DNA from: FEB-10 sp963710645
GTDB lineage: Bacteria > Acidobacteriota > Thermoanaerobaculia > Thermoanaerobaculales > Sulfomarinibacteraceae
Assembly (NCBI GenBank): GCA_963710645.1
Contig: CAVQBD010000002.1
Span: 310,001 to 374,000 of the forward strand
Direction: 5' to 3'
DNA length: 64,000 nucleotides
Part shown: positions 53,275 to 61,507 of the stretch, one piece after another
Layout: each line of letters begins with the position of its first letter
Position numbering within the stretch: the first letter of the stretch is position 1
Notes under the pieces: model-generated
The model's input: the letters and a program-made list of their open reading frames with translations, nothing else
What the model was told of the DNA's origin: nothing
Databases searched by the model: none
Made by a program: the position numbers and the translations under genes

Positions 53275-54092
53275 TAGTGGAGGTCTTCGTCCTTGCCTCG
53301 GGATCTTCAGGAAACTCGGTGCTCGTGCGTTCCGGAGAGACATTGCTGCTTCTGGACGCGGGCGTTTCGGCCCTGCAGATCCGACGGCGGATGGAGGGTT
53401 TTGGGCAGAGGGTTGAGCAACTGAGCGCCATTCTCCTGACCCACGAGCACTCGGACCACGTCCGCGGCCTCGAGGTCTTGCTGAAGCGGAATCCGACTCC
53501 GGTGTGGGCCACTTCCGGGACCTGGGCCGGTCTTTCGGTCAGGACAGCCGAAGGGGGCGAACTCGCTTCCGGCATCACCAGGACCATTGGAAGAATTCGG
53601 GTCACTCCGGTGGCCACCAGCCACGATGCCCGAGAGCCTGTGGCGTTGATCCTCGACGACGGAGACCACAGTGCCGCGCTGTGCACCGACACCGGTATCT
53701 TCACTGTCCTTCTGGAACAGCGGATCGCCGGTTGCGAGTTGCTCCTGATGGAGACCAACCACGACGTCGACTTGCTGCGCAACGGGCCGTACCCGTGGCC
53801 ACTCAAACAGCGTATTTCGTCGCGGCTCGGCCATCTCTCCAACGAGCAGTCCCAGGAGGCGGTGGAACGGGTCGCCTCGAAGAGGCTGCGAGCGGTGGTG
53901 GGGATGCACCTTTCGGCGGAGAACAACACCCTCGGGCTGGTTCGCCAGACTCTGAGCAGCTGCGTCGACAGTACGGTTGCCGTCGAAGGTGTGCCGCGGA
54001 GTCACATGCTCCGAGTGCGAATGTCCGACGGTGGAATCGAGCTGGATTGCCGAGAGGTACCACCTCCCGCCAGTACAGGCAGTAGGCAGTAG
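53271..54092 (+). CDS. metallo-beta-lactamase fold hydrolase (YycJ/WalJ-like)
   Basis: This 273-aa protein begins EVFVLASGSSGNSVLVRSGE, typical of YycJ/WalJ-like proteins. It carries the metal motif THEHSDHVRGLEVL (H-x-H-x-D-H), ATSHDAREPVALIL and LLMETNHDVDLL; the last metal His is likely in GMHLSAENN. The family includes nucleases that act on DNA ends. The C-terminal residues TGSRQ and the TAG stop are encoded by the GGCAGTA heptamer array, so the end of the protein is repeat-derived. Confidence 0.9.
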   Translation: MIVEVFVLASGSSGNSVLVRSGETLLLLDAGVSALQIRRRMEGFGQRVEQLSAILLTHEHSDHVRGLEVLLKRNPTPVWATSGTWAGLSVRTAEGGELASGITRTIGRIRVTPVATSHDAREPVALILDDGDHSAALCTDTGIFTVLLEQRIAGCELLLMETNHDVDLLRNGPYPWPLKQRISSRLGHLSNEQSQEAVERVASKRLRAVVGMHLSAENNTLGLVRQTLSSCVDSTVAVEGVPRSHMLRVRMSDGGIELDCREVPPPASTGSRQ

Positions 54093-54160
54093 GCAGGGGG
54101 GTAGGGGGCAGCGCCCGCCCGCCCGGCCAACACCCTTCTACACCTTCTACACCCTCTATA
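54071..54160. repeat. GGCAGTA heptamer array and a nonamer array
   Basis: CAGTACA, GGCAGTA x2, GGCAGGG, GGGTAGG and GGGCAGC (54071-54112) overlap the 3' end of the preceding gene. CCTTCTACA x2 and CCCTCTATA (54134-54160) have a 9-nt period. GCGCCCGCCCGCCC lies between them. Confidence 0.85.
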
Positions 54161-54232
54161 CCGGGTGGGAGGGGGTCTATCGCTGTAAAACCGGGTATCA
54201 TGGTTTGATTCCACGGAATAGGAGGCCGGGCC

Positions 54233-55018
54233 ATGGAAATGGCGTTCCGAAAGACGTTGCTGGCAGCCTTGACGACGGCGCTCCTCGCTGCAGCACTCGC
54301 GACCGCACAGACCGTAAGCCAACTCTGCGTTGACGCTGTTCGGCGTGACCATTCGGATGTTGGTGCCGTTTGGGTGACCAAAGCACTGACCCGCGGCGAT
54401 GTCACCGAGCTGAGCTGGGCTTCCTCGTCAAAGACCATCGGGATCTGCACGCTTGATTCCAGCGGCAAGATCGTCGACGTCTCGGTCACCGGTCGCAGAT
54501 CCACGGAGCCGATTGAGGTCGACGAGGCCCTCAGATCAGCCGCGGTCTTCGAACCGTACCGCGTCACCTGCATCTCCGAGGAAGGGGGCCGTGTCGAATG
54601 CCCGATCCGACCCTCTGCGGTGGTCGAGTTGATGGATACTCTTGACGATTCCGAGTGCGTGATGGACACGAACTGGGGCCACGATGAGGGTGTGGTCTGG
54701 GTGGACAAGGGGTGTCGGGCGGTGTTCGAGATTCGGCCGGCAAGGGTTCCGATCGTCGTCGGGCCACCGAGTGGTGGTGGGACCGGAGAGCTGCGGGAGT
54801 CGGTTGGCCCGGGCGAGCTGAGAACCCTGGAGGGCCGGGCGCAAGACGCCTGTCTGCGGGCTGCGCGCGGCCGGGGGATCGCGGTCACCAACGTCTTCGG
54901 TACCCGGGCAGAAGGTTCCTACGTTGTGGTCCTAATGGCGGTGGAGAGTTGGGCCCAGAGGGCGGACGTGACCTGCCGGTACGATCCCACAAACGATCAG
55001 GCTGCCATCGCGCGGTAG
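54233..55018 (+). CDS. secreted DUF3011-domain protein
   Basis: This 261-aa protein has a signal peptide (TLLAALTTALLAAALATAQT). A DUF3011-like segment lies at about residues 119-165: CPIRPSAVVELMDTLDDSEC, then GVVWVDKGCRAVFEI with its conserved Cys, Trp and Gly pattern. A Cys-containing C-terminal domain follows (RAQDACLRAARGRGIAVTNV). DUF3011 proteins are exported and their role is unclear. AGGAGG precedes the ATG, and TATCAT at 54196-54201 may be its -10 element. Confidence 0.8.
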   Translation: MEMAFRKTLLAALTTALLAAALATAQTVSQLCVDAVRRDHSDVGAVWVTKALTRGDVTELSWASSSKTIGICTLDSSGKIVDVSVTGRRSTEPIEVDEALRSAAVFEPYRVTCISEEGGRVECPIRPSAVVELMDTLDDSECVMDTNWGHDEGVVWVDKGCRAVFEIRPARVPIVVGPPSGGGTGELRESVGPGELRTLEGRAQDACLRAARGRGIAVTNVFGTRAEGSYVVVLMAVESWAQRADVTCRYDPTNDQAAIAR

Positions 55019-55043
55019 CTGATCCTCGCCGACCATCTTCGAT

Positions 55044-55122
55044 GGTTCCAGGTTCCGCGTTTAGGGTTTTCCTCAACCGCCCGGAACATCAACCCGGAAC
55101 TCGGAATCCGGAACCCGGAACT
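55044..55122. repeat. inverted GGTTCCG and CGGAACC heptamer arrays
   Basis: GGTTCCA/GGTTCCG/CGTTTAG/GGTTTTC (55044-55071) is inverted to CGGAACT/CGGAATC/CGGAACC/CGGAACT (55095-55122). They lie between convergent genes and can form a hairpin. GGGGCGGGTGGGGG follows. Confidence 0.88.
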
Positions 55123-55142
55123 GTCATGGGGCGGGTGGGGGC

Positions 55143-58100
55143 CTACTTCTCGCACCACTCCCGCGCGTTCTGAAAGAGCTTCAGCCATGGCGAGGCTGCC
55201 AGATCGCGACGCCACAGGAGTGGCATCCACGGCCATTGCCAGGTGAGGAAACACCGTTCCGGGTGGGGCATCATGGCCAGGTGCCGACCGTCGGGCGAAC
55301 AGAGCCCGGCGATGCCGTCGGGTGACCCGTTGGGATTGAAGGGGTAGGTTTCGGTGGCGGCGCCCGAATCGTCCACGAACCGCACCGGCGCCAGGTCTTC
55401 GGCCTTCACCCGATCGAGCACCCTGGTTTGCGGAAAATACGCCTGGCCCTCTCCGTGCTGGACCCAGATACCGAGCCGTGAGCCGGCCATACCGTGCAGC
55501 ATGACAGCCGGACTTTCCTGGATGGCGACCGTGACGAAGCGGGACTCAAAACGGCCGGAGGCGTTGTGGATGAATCGAGGCTGATCGGTGTCATCCAGAC
55601 CGCGCCACGGCAGCCATCCGAGCAGGGCGAAGAGCTGACAGCCATTGCAGATGCCGAGTGAAAAGGTATCGGGGCGATCGTAAAAGGCGTCGAATTGCCG
55701 TCTGAGGTCGCTGTTGAAACGGATCGTGCCTGCCCAACCCTTGCCCGAGTCGAGCACGTCGGCGTAGGAGAAGCCTCCCACCGCCGCGAGGCCGCGAAAA
55801 CGGTCGAGAGTGATTCGGCCGGACAACAGGTCCGACATGGTGACGTCCCACGGTTCGAAACCGGCGAGGTGAAATGCCGCGGCCATCTCGCGGTCGCCGT
55901 TGGAACCCTCTTCGCGCAGGATGGCGACGGGGAATCGGTCGATATTGGCGAGGACGGCCGGTGCCGTGGGCTTGGGATCGAACGTCAGCTCGTAGGGCGG
56001 TGTTGTTCTCGTGTACAGTCCGTCTTCTTCGGCGGCCACGTGACCCGGTTCGGCCTGAAGCCGATCGAGTTGGAAGGAGGTGGCCTCCCAGAGGTCGCGC
56101 AGGTCGCGGGTATCGCCCTCGAGCACCGGTGTGCCGGCGACCCGGATCCGAATTGTGGGCTCCGCCAGGGTCCGACCGACGGCTACGCACGGAACATCGG
56201 CCCCTGCGAAGCAGCCCAGGACCGCGTCGAGGTCTTCAGGAGCCACCTCCATGACCAGGCCCGGTTCCTCGGCGAAGAGCACCGCGATGGGGTCGGCACC
56301 ACCGCCTTCGGTGTGGAGATCCACGTCGATGCCGCAGTTACCGGCGAAGGCCATCTCCAACAATGTGGTCACCAGACCGCCATCTGAGCGATCGTGACCG
56401 GCGGTTATGCGGCCGGACGCGATCAGACTCTGTACCGCGTCAAAGGCTCGGCCCAGGACGTCGGGGTCATCCACGTCCGGAGTCTGGTCTCCGACTTGGC
56501 CGAAGACCTGAGCCAGAGCCGATCCTCCCAGCCGGTGGCGGCCCAGCCCCAAGTCCACATACAGGAGTCGGCCGGAACCGGGGAGCTCGAGATCGGGCGT
56601 CACCGTCTGGCGGATGTCCGGGCAGGTGACGTAGGCAGACACGACCAGAGATCCGGGGGCCTTGACGGTCTCGCCGTCGGGTGCGAGAGCGGCCATGGAA
56701 ATGGAGTCCTTGCCTCCGTCCACCGCCACACCCAGCGACAGCATGAGATCGCGCATCGCTGCTGCAGCGTCGTGAAGGGCTGCCCCCTCCCCGGGCAGCT
56801 TGGCGGCCCACATCCAGTTGCCGGAACATCGAATGTCGCGGCGCGCGCTCACCCTGGCCCACACCAGGTTGGTGAGTGCTTCGGCCACGGTCATTCGAGC
56901 CATCGCGCAGGGGTCCAGCAGTCCCTTGATGGGCTGTTCACCGATGGCAGTGGCGCCGCCGGTGACGTCCAGGCAGCTGTGGGCGATCACCGCGACGTCG
57001 GCCACTGTCAGCTGGAGCGGACCGGCACATTGCTGTCGGGCCACCAGCCCGGTCACAGCGCGGTCCACCTTGGTTGTGAGGAAGCGCTTCGATCCCACCG
57101 ACAGCAACCTCAACACGCGCTCGAGGGCTTGCCGGGCGGTCAGATCATCGGGAAGTTGCAGAGGCGACAGGATCGGTTTCACCCGATTCGAAGTGAAGGT
57201 TTTCTGCGGCATATCGCCGAGCACGTCGTCCAGTTGGAGATCCACCGGAGTCGAGTTGTCCAGCTCATCATGGACGAGGATCCGACCGTCGCCGGTGATT
57301 CGCCCGAGGAATGCCACTGGGACCTTTTCCCGGTCGCACAACGCGCGGAAGGTCTCGGCATGCTCGTCGGACAAGAGGAGGGCGTCGTTCTCCTGGTACT
57401 CGGCTCCCCAGATCTCCAGGACCGAGAGAGTGTCGTCACCCACCGGCACCTGTCGAATCTCGATCCGGGCCCCGGCCGGCTCGACAATCTCCTTGAGAAC
57501 GTTGCAGTTACCTCCGGCCCCCTGATCATGAATGCTGACGATGGGGTTAATTTCCCCAAGTTCGGAACAGGTGCGGATGACCCGATTGAGCTTCTGCTCC
57601 ATCTCAGCGTCACCGCGCTGAACCGCGTTAAAGTCGAGCTCGGCCACGTTTTCGCCCTGGACCATACTCGAGGCGGCTCCGCCACCCATCCCGATCCGGT
57701 AGGCCGGTCCGCCCACCTTGACGACCCACATTCCCGGCTCGGGTTGGTCCTTCTTCGTGTGGCGAGCGTCCATTCGGCCGATGCCACCTGAGAACATGAT
57801 CGGCTTGATCCACTCTCTGCGCTCGCCGTCCGGGAGCCGGAGCCCGAACGATCGCGTGTAGCCCTGGATCACCGGTTCCCCGAATTTGTTGCCGTAATCC
57901 GATGCGCCGTTCGAGGCCTCGATCTCGATCTCCAGTGGCGATGCCAGGTTGGTTGGGTATGTGAGGCCAGCGTCTTCCCACGGCAGTTCGTAGCCGGGGA
58001 TGCGCAGATTGCCCACGCAGTAGGCAGCGGTACCGGCCGAAAAAAGCGATGCACGGCCGGTGGCGTGGGTGTCTCGGAGCCTGCCACCGGTGCCCGTTTC

Positions 58101-59057
58101 TGCGCCGGGGAAAGGGGCGACGCCCGACGGGAAGTTGTGCGTCTCGGCGGTGAAGATGAGGTGTTCGTCCAGAGTTGTCGGCACCATCGGTGATGGTTCG
58201 CCCGGCGCCGCCGGGTGGAGCACGCGGACCACGTGCCCCGTGATCGCGCTGGAGTTGTCTTCGAACGCGATGACGCTGTTGTTGCGGTCGGCATCGAGCG
58301 GCTGGCGGATCATTGCCATCAGATGCTGTGGCGCCTCGACACCGTCGATGAGGAGTTTGCCCTTGAAGAACCAATGCCGGGAGTGTTCGCTATTGGACTG
58401 GGCGACGTCGAAACACTCGACATTTGTCGGGTTGCGCCCGATACGGTTGACGAAGAGTTCGGTGTAGTAGTCCAGATCCCAGTCGTCGAATGCCAGTCCC
58501 ATCTCGCGATTGATGCGCTCGAGAGCCGTCCGGCCTTCCTCGATGACCGGCACTTCCACAACCCGGTCCGGCTCGACCCCGGTGGCGAACGTCGTAAGGG
58601 GTTCGGGATACACACACTCCGTCATGCGGTCGTGGACCGCATTGATGAAGGCTGCAAGCTGGCTGTCAACCGGCGGTGCGGCCGACCGCAACAAAAAGCG
58701 TCGCGAGCGTTCGATACGCCGAACGCCGCCCAACCCGCAGGCATGACACACGGCCACGGCGTTGGTGGACCAGGCGGTGGAGAAGTTCATCCTCGGTCCG
58801 ACCTCGACGACGGTGCCTCGAGATGGATCGAGGAAACTCGACTCGCTGAAGGACTCGGGCGCGAAGGTCTCGGCGAGCAACCATCGCAGCACGCGATTCT
58901 CTTCATCTGACAGCGGCGATACGACCTCCACGTTGAAGCAGAACTCGGTGTCGATGGCTTCGATGGCGGCGCTCGTCGAGCGACGCGTTCCTTCGAGAAG
59001 GCTGCGTCGTTGTCCGTCCGACAGCCCGGGGGCTCGGTAAATATGGAGCAAGCTCAT
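55143..59057 (-). CDS. purL: phosphoribosylformylglycinamidine synthase, large single-chain type
   Basis: This 1304-aa enzyme converts FGAR to FGAM in purine synthesis. It has the E. coli-type fused layout: N-terminal PurS-like part, two AIRS-type synthetase halves (TAETHNFPSGVAPFPGAETG; DRSDGGLVTTLLEMAFAGNC) and a C-terminal glutaminase with the nucleophile in SLGICNGCQLFALLG and His/Glu in MMPHPERCF. The ATG at 59057 starts MSLLHIYRAPG as in homologues. Longer frames would read through heptamer arrays. It is divergent from purM. Confidence 0.96.
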   Translation of the reverse strand: MSLLHIYRAPGLSDGQRRSLLEGTRRSTSAAIEAIDTEFCFNVEVVSPLSDEENRVLRWLLAETFAPESFSESSFLDPSRGTVVEVGPRMNFSTAWSTNAVAVCHACGLGGVRRIERSRRFLLRSAAPPVDSQLAAFINAVHDRMTECVYPEPLTTFATGVEPDRVVEVPVIEEGRTALERINREMGLAFDDWDLDYYTELFVNRIGRNPTNVECFDVAQSNSEHSRHWFFKGKLLIDGVEAPQHLMAMIRQPLDADRNNSVIAFEDNSSAITGHVVRVLHPAAPGEPSPMVPTTLDEHLIFTAETHNFPSGVAPFPGAETGTGGRLRDTHATGRASLFSAGTAAYCVGNLRIPGYELPWEDAGLTYPTNLASPLEIEIEASNGASDYGNKFGEPVIQGYTRSFGLRLPDGERREWIKPIMFSGGIGRMDARHTKKDQPEPGMWVVKVGGPAYRIGMGGGAASSMVQGENVAELDFNAVQRGDAEMEQKLNRVIRTCSELGEINPIVSIHDQGAGGNCNVLKEIVEPAGARIEIRQVPVGDDTLSVLEIWGAEYQENDALLLSDEHAETFRALCDREKVPVAFLGRITGDGRILVHDELDNSTPVDLQLDDVLGDMPQKTFTSNRVKPILSPLQLPDDLTARQALERVLRLLSVGSKRFLTTKVDRAVTGLVARQQCAGPLQLTVADVAVIAHSCLDVTGGATAIGEQPIKGLLDPCAMARMTVAEALTNLVWARVSARRDIRCSGNWMWAAKLPGEGAALHDAAAAMRDLMLSLGVAVDGGKDSISMAALAPDGETVKAPGSLVVSAYVTCPDIRQTVTPDLELPGSGRLLYVDLGLGRHRLGGSALAQVFGQVGDQTPDVDDPDVLGRAFDAVQSLIASGRITAGHDRSDGGLVTTLLEMAFAGNCGIDVDLHTEGGGADPIAVLFAEEPGLVMEVAPEDLDAVLGCFAGADVPCVAVGRTLAEPTIRIRVAGTPVLEGDTRDLRDLWEATSFQLDRLQAEPGHVAAEEDGLYTRTTPPYELTFDPKPTAPAVLANIDRFPVAILREEGSNGDREMAAAFHLAGFEPWDVTMSDLLSGRITLDRFRGLAAVGGFSYADVLDSGKGWAGTIRFNSDLRRQFDAFYDRPDTFSLGICNGCQLFALLGWLPWRGLDDTDQPRFIHNASGRFESRFVTVAIQESPAVMLHGMAGSRLGIWVQHGEGQAYFPQTRVLDRVKAEDLAPVRFVDDSGAATETYPFNPNGSPDGIAGLCSPDGRHLAMMPHPERCFLTWQWPWMPLLWRRDLAASPWLKLFQNAREWCEK

Positions 59058-59113
59058 GGGCGTGGTTGTAACAGGTTTCAAGGTCATATGCCAATACCCC
59101 GAGGCCAGGTCGA

Positions 59114-59247
59114 AGAACAAAGAACAAAGAACAAAGAACAGAGAACAAAGAACGAAGGACCCCCACCCGCCCGAAGGGAGGGGCGCGTCTGGCGGGCGTG
59201 CCGTCTGAGAGAGTCGAAAGTCCGAAGTCGAAAGTTGAAAGTCCCCG
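59114..59247. repeat. AGAACAA and GTCGAAA heptamer arrays
   Basis: AGAACAA x3, AGAACAG, AGAACAA and AGAACGA (59114-59155) and GTCGAAA/GTCCGAA/GTCGAAA/GTTGAAA/GTCCCCG (59213-59247) flank a GC-rich spacer that begins CCCCCACCCGCCC. The first array starts ~55 nt upstream of the purL start. Confidence 0.92.
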
Positions 59248-59295
59248 CCCTTCCTCCCTGGAGAGAGAAAGACGCGTTGATCGGGTGTGCCACTT

Positions 59296-59355
59296 TTGAC
59301 ATTGTTGGGAACCTGATTGATGAATAATCTGGGCTTCGGGGCCAAACAATGTCAA
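59296..59355. promoter_or_regulatory. inverted TTGACATTGTT sites between purL and purM
   Basis: TTGACATTGTT (59296-59306) and AACAATGTCAA (59345-59355) form a perfect 11-bp inverted repeat with a 38-nt spacer. Each arm contains a consensus -35 box (TTGACA), pointing towards purM and purL respectively. They could be divergent promoters, a regulator binding pair, or both. Confidence 0.5.
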
Positions 59356-59520
59356 GGGTGGCAACCGCGGGGAGCGCTGAGGGGAGATGGGCGCGCTGAA
59401 ATCAGCAAATCGAAGCGAACGCGCTCACCCGGTGCCTGGCACCGACACCGACAGGACACGGCGGTGAACGCTTGCCACGACGATGACTGACCGATATTGT
59501 TCGGAGACGGAGACGGCATC

Positions 59521-60579
59521 ATGACGACATACAAGGAATCTGGCGTAGACATTGAAGCTCAGGATCAGGCGTTGGAACACGTGAAGGCCATGGTTCGAGA
59601 CACCTACACCGGTGGCGTTCTTTCAGACCAAGGAGCTTTTGGCGGTCTGTTCAAGCTTCCCACGAGGGGATTCAGAGAACCGGTGTTGGTGGCGTCGGCG
59701 GATGGCGTGGGAACCAAGCTCAAGGTGGCGTTCGCCACCGGCCGTCACGAGACGGTGGGACAGGACCTGGTCAACCACTGCATCAACGACATCCTTGTCC
59801 AAGGCGCGTCGCCCTTGTTCTTTCTCGATTACCTGGCCACCGGCCGACTCGATCCCGAAATCGCCGCGTCCGTAATCAGTGGCGTCGCCGGCGCCTGCAA
59901 AGAACAGGGTGTCGCTCTGCTGGGCGGTGAAACCGCCGAGATGCCGGGGTTTTACAGCGACGGTGAATATGACCTTGCGGGGTTCATCGTCGGGATCGTG
60001 GACCGACGGAAGATCCTCGACGGATCTGCGGTCGCGGAAGGAGACGTTCTGGTGGGCCTTCCTTCCACAGGCCTGCACACCAACGGTTACTCCCTGGCGC
60101 GCAAGGTGTTCTTCGATCAACTGGGCTGTGAACCCGACGAATTGCTCGACGGGCTCGAGGCTGCGGTGGGCGAAGAACTGTTGAAGGTCCACCGCTGCTA
60201 TCTCAAGCCGGTGTGGCCGTTGATGGAGAAGGGCCGGATCAGAGCGGCCGCCCACATCACCGGCGGCGGCATCACCGACAACCTCCCGAGGGTGCTTCCT
60301 GAGGGCATGCGGGCGGTGATAAAGGTGGGCGCCTGGGAGATCCCTCCGCTGTTCCGAATACTGGCCGAGCGAGGGCAGGTCCCCGAGGATGACATGTGGC
60401 GGACCTTCAATCTCGGGGTCGGCATGGTCCTCGTGGTGGAGCCGAAGCGTCTGGCAAAGGTGCTCAAGGTGCTCAAAAAGGCCGGTTGCCCGGGATTTCC
60501 CATGGGCAAGATCGTTGCCGGAGAGCGGGGAGTCGAGTACGACCACCCACCCGCTGGATACGCGTCTGGTCTCCGCTAA
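59521..60579 (+). CDS. purM: phosphoribosylformylglycinamidine cyclo-ligase (AIR synthetase)
   Basis: This 352-aa enzyme converts FGAM to AIR, the step after PurL. Motifs are YTGGVLSDQGAFGGLF, VASADGVGTKLKVAF, GQDLVNHCINDILVQGASPL, GGETAEMPGFYSDGEYDLAG and AHITGGGITDNLPRVLP. The length fits the family. The ATG at 59521 follows a GGAGACGGAGACGG stretch and matches the family N-terminus. It is not SelD, which has a related fold but different motifs. Confidence 0.96.
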   Translation: MTTYKESGVDIEAQDQALEHVKAMVRDTYTGGVLSDQGAFGGLFKLPTRGFREPVLVASADGVGTKLKVAFATGRHETVGQDLVNHCINDILVQGASPLFFLDYLATGRLDPEIAASVISGVAGACKEQGVALLGGETAEMPGFYSDGEYDLAGFIVGIVDRRKILDGSAVAEGDVLVGLPSTGLHTNGYSLARKVFFDQLGCEPDELLDGLEAAVGEELLKVHRCYLKPVWPLMEKGRIRAAAHITGGGITDNLPRVLPEGMRAVIKVGAWEIPPLFRILAERGQVPEDDMWRTFNLGVGMVLVVEPKRLAKVLKVLKKAGCPGFPMGKIVAGERGVEYDHPPAGYASGLR

Positions 60580-60586
60580 GAAGACC

Positions 60587-60687
60587 GAATATTGAGCTTT
60601 GAATTCTGAATTTTGAATGCCCCCTCCCGTGGGGGGGGGCCTAGAGCCAAGTAATTCAGAATTAAGAACTAAGAATTCAGACTTTAC
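60587..60687. repeat. inverted heptamer arrays downstream of purM
   Basis: GAATATT/GAGCTTT/GAATTCT/GAATTTT/GAATGCC (60587-60621) and AATTCAG/AATTAAG/AACTAAG/AATTCAG/ACTTTAC (60653-60687) are inverted relative to each other, with a GC hairpin between them. The second is close to the array at 39136-39170. Confidence 0.9.
60619..60640. terminator. GC hairpin between the two arrays
   Basis: GCCCCC (60619-60624) can pair with the end of the G-run (60635-60640). Together with the flanking inverted arrays it could end purM transcription. No U-run follows. Confidence 0.35.
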
Positions 60688-60696
60688 GGATGGTGG

Positions 60697-60724
60697 TTGC
60701 ATTTTGGAGGATTTTCAGTACAAT
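60697..60724 (+). promoter_or_regulatory. sigma-70 promoter of the ribosomal protein operon
   Basis: TTGCAT (60697-60702) and TACAAT (60719-60724) are spaced by 16 nt. The transcript would have a leader of about 80 nt before rpsF, unlike the leaderless genes in the window. Confidence 0.65.
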
Positions 60725-60730
60725 GCCGAT

Positions 60731-60786
60731 CCCGCTGTGCGAGCGGGGATTACATAACTCCTTGCCCTGAACAGAGGATTCAGGGC
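60731..60786 (+). promoter_or_regulatory. rpsF leader with two hairpins (possible S6/S18 autoregulatory site)
   Basis: CCCGCT/AGCGGG (60731-60747, 5-nt loop) and GCCCTGAA/TTCAGGGC (60764-60786, 7-nt loop) form two perfect stems upstream of the AGGAGG site. In many bacteria an rpsF leader RNA binds the S6:S18 complex. I cannot confirm the conserved CCG bulge of that motif here. Confidence 0.4.
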
Positions 60787-60809
60787 CATAAGGCCAAGAG
60801 GAGGACACC

Positions 60810-61199
60810 ATGGCCCTATACGAATTGGGGGTCATCATTGACCCCGAGGTTCCCCCGGAGAACGAAGCCAGCGCCCTGGAGCGTCTCGAGGCGATCATCA
60901 CCGAGGCTGGTGGCGAGGTCGTCGATCGGGACGCGTGGGGCAGGCGACAGCTTGCCTACCCGATCCAGAAGAAGAATTATGGCGTGTACCATTTCTGGAA
61001 GTTCAACGTCGACGGCGAAGTGCTCGACAAGTTGAACTTCGAAATGCGCACCAACGACGCGGTGATGCGGTCGCTGATCCTGAACCTGGATCGCGAACTG
61101 CGCCGCAAACGGAAGATGGACAAGAAGCTCGACGCGAAGGCAGCGGCGAAGGCTGCCAAACGTCAGGCAGCCGCTGAGGCCGCCGCCGAGGAGGATTGA
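60810..61199 (+). CDS. rpsF: 30S ribosomal protein S6
   Basis: This 129-aa protein matches bS6: MALYELGVIIDPEVPPENE, EVVDRDAWGRRQLAYPIQKK, NYGVYHFWKFNVDGEVLDKL and NDAVMRSLILNLDREL. The C-terminus adds a Lys/Ala/Glu-rich tail of about 30 residues. AGAGGAGG lies 5 nt upstream of the ATG. It is the first gene of an rpsF-rpsR-DUF2232-rplI operon. Confidence 0.97.
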   Translation: MALYELGVIIDPEVPPENEASALERLEAIITEAGGEVVDRDAWGRRQLAYPIQKKNYGVYHFWKFNVDGEVLDKLNFEMRTNDAVMRSLILNLDRELRRKRKMDKKLDAKAAAKAAKRQAAAEAAAEED

Positions 61200-61202
61200 T
61201 CA

Positions 61203-61442
61203 ATGGTGATGAATAAGCCCAAGCGACGCTTTCGGCGGCGCGTCAAGGTGTGCCGGTTCACGGTCGAGAAGATCAACTACATCGACTACAAGGACGTGGA
61301 TCTGCTGCGGGAGTACACCCCGACCAATGGCAAGATCCTGCCGCGCCGGGTCACAGGAACCCGCCCGGCCTTTCAGCACAAGCTGACTCGGGCGATCAAG
61401 CGCGCGCGTTTCATGGCTTTGATGCCGTACGTCGGGCGCTAG
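61203..61442 (+). CDS. rpsR: 30S ribosomal protein S18
   Basis: This 79-aa protein matches bS18: RVKVCRFTVEKINYIDYKDV, LLREYTPTNGKILPRRVTGT and HKLTRAIKRARFMALMPYVG. It starts 3 nt behind rpsF. The ATG at 61209 is an equally possible start. Confidence 0.97.
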   Translation: MVMNKPKRRFRRRVKVCRFTVEKINYIDYKDVDLLREYTPTNGKILPRRVTGTRPAFQHKLTRAIKRARFMALMPYVGR

Positions 61443-61507
61443 ATTTCACCCGTAAGGGTCCGGGCGACCCGCCGTCGAGCGGGCGCCGCAACGGGACCGG
61501 GAACTCG

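Larger units (their letters stand above)
59058..59520. other. divergent purL-purM intergenic region
   Basis: This 463-nt region contains two heptamer arrays, a pair of inverted TTGACATTGTT sites, the palindrome GGTGCC-T-GGCACC (59431-59443) and a TATTGT hexamer (59494-59499) upstream of purM. I see no gene in it. A conspicuous GAGGGGAGATGGGCGCG string near 59380 resembles a start site but is followed by no plausible protein. Confidence 0.6.

Noticed and set aside
56394..57791. Long open frame (465 codons) antisense to purL.
   Set aside because: The purL frame is unambiguous. In GC-rich DNA the antisense frame stays open by codon bias, and its Gly/His/Arg-rich composition is that of a shadow.
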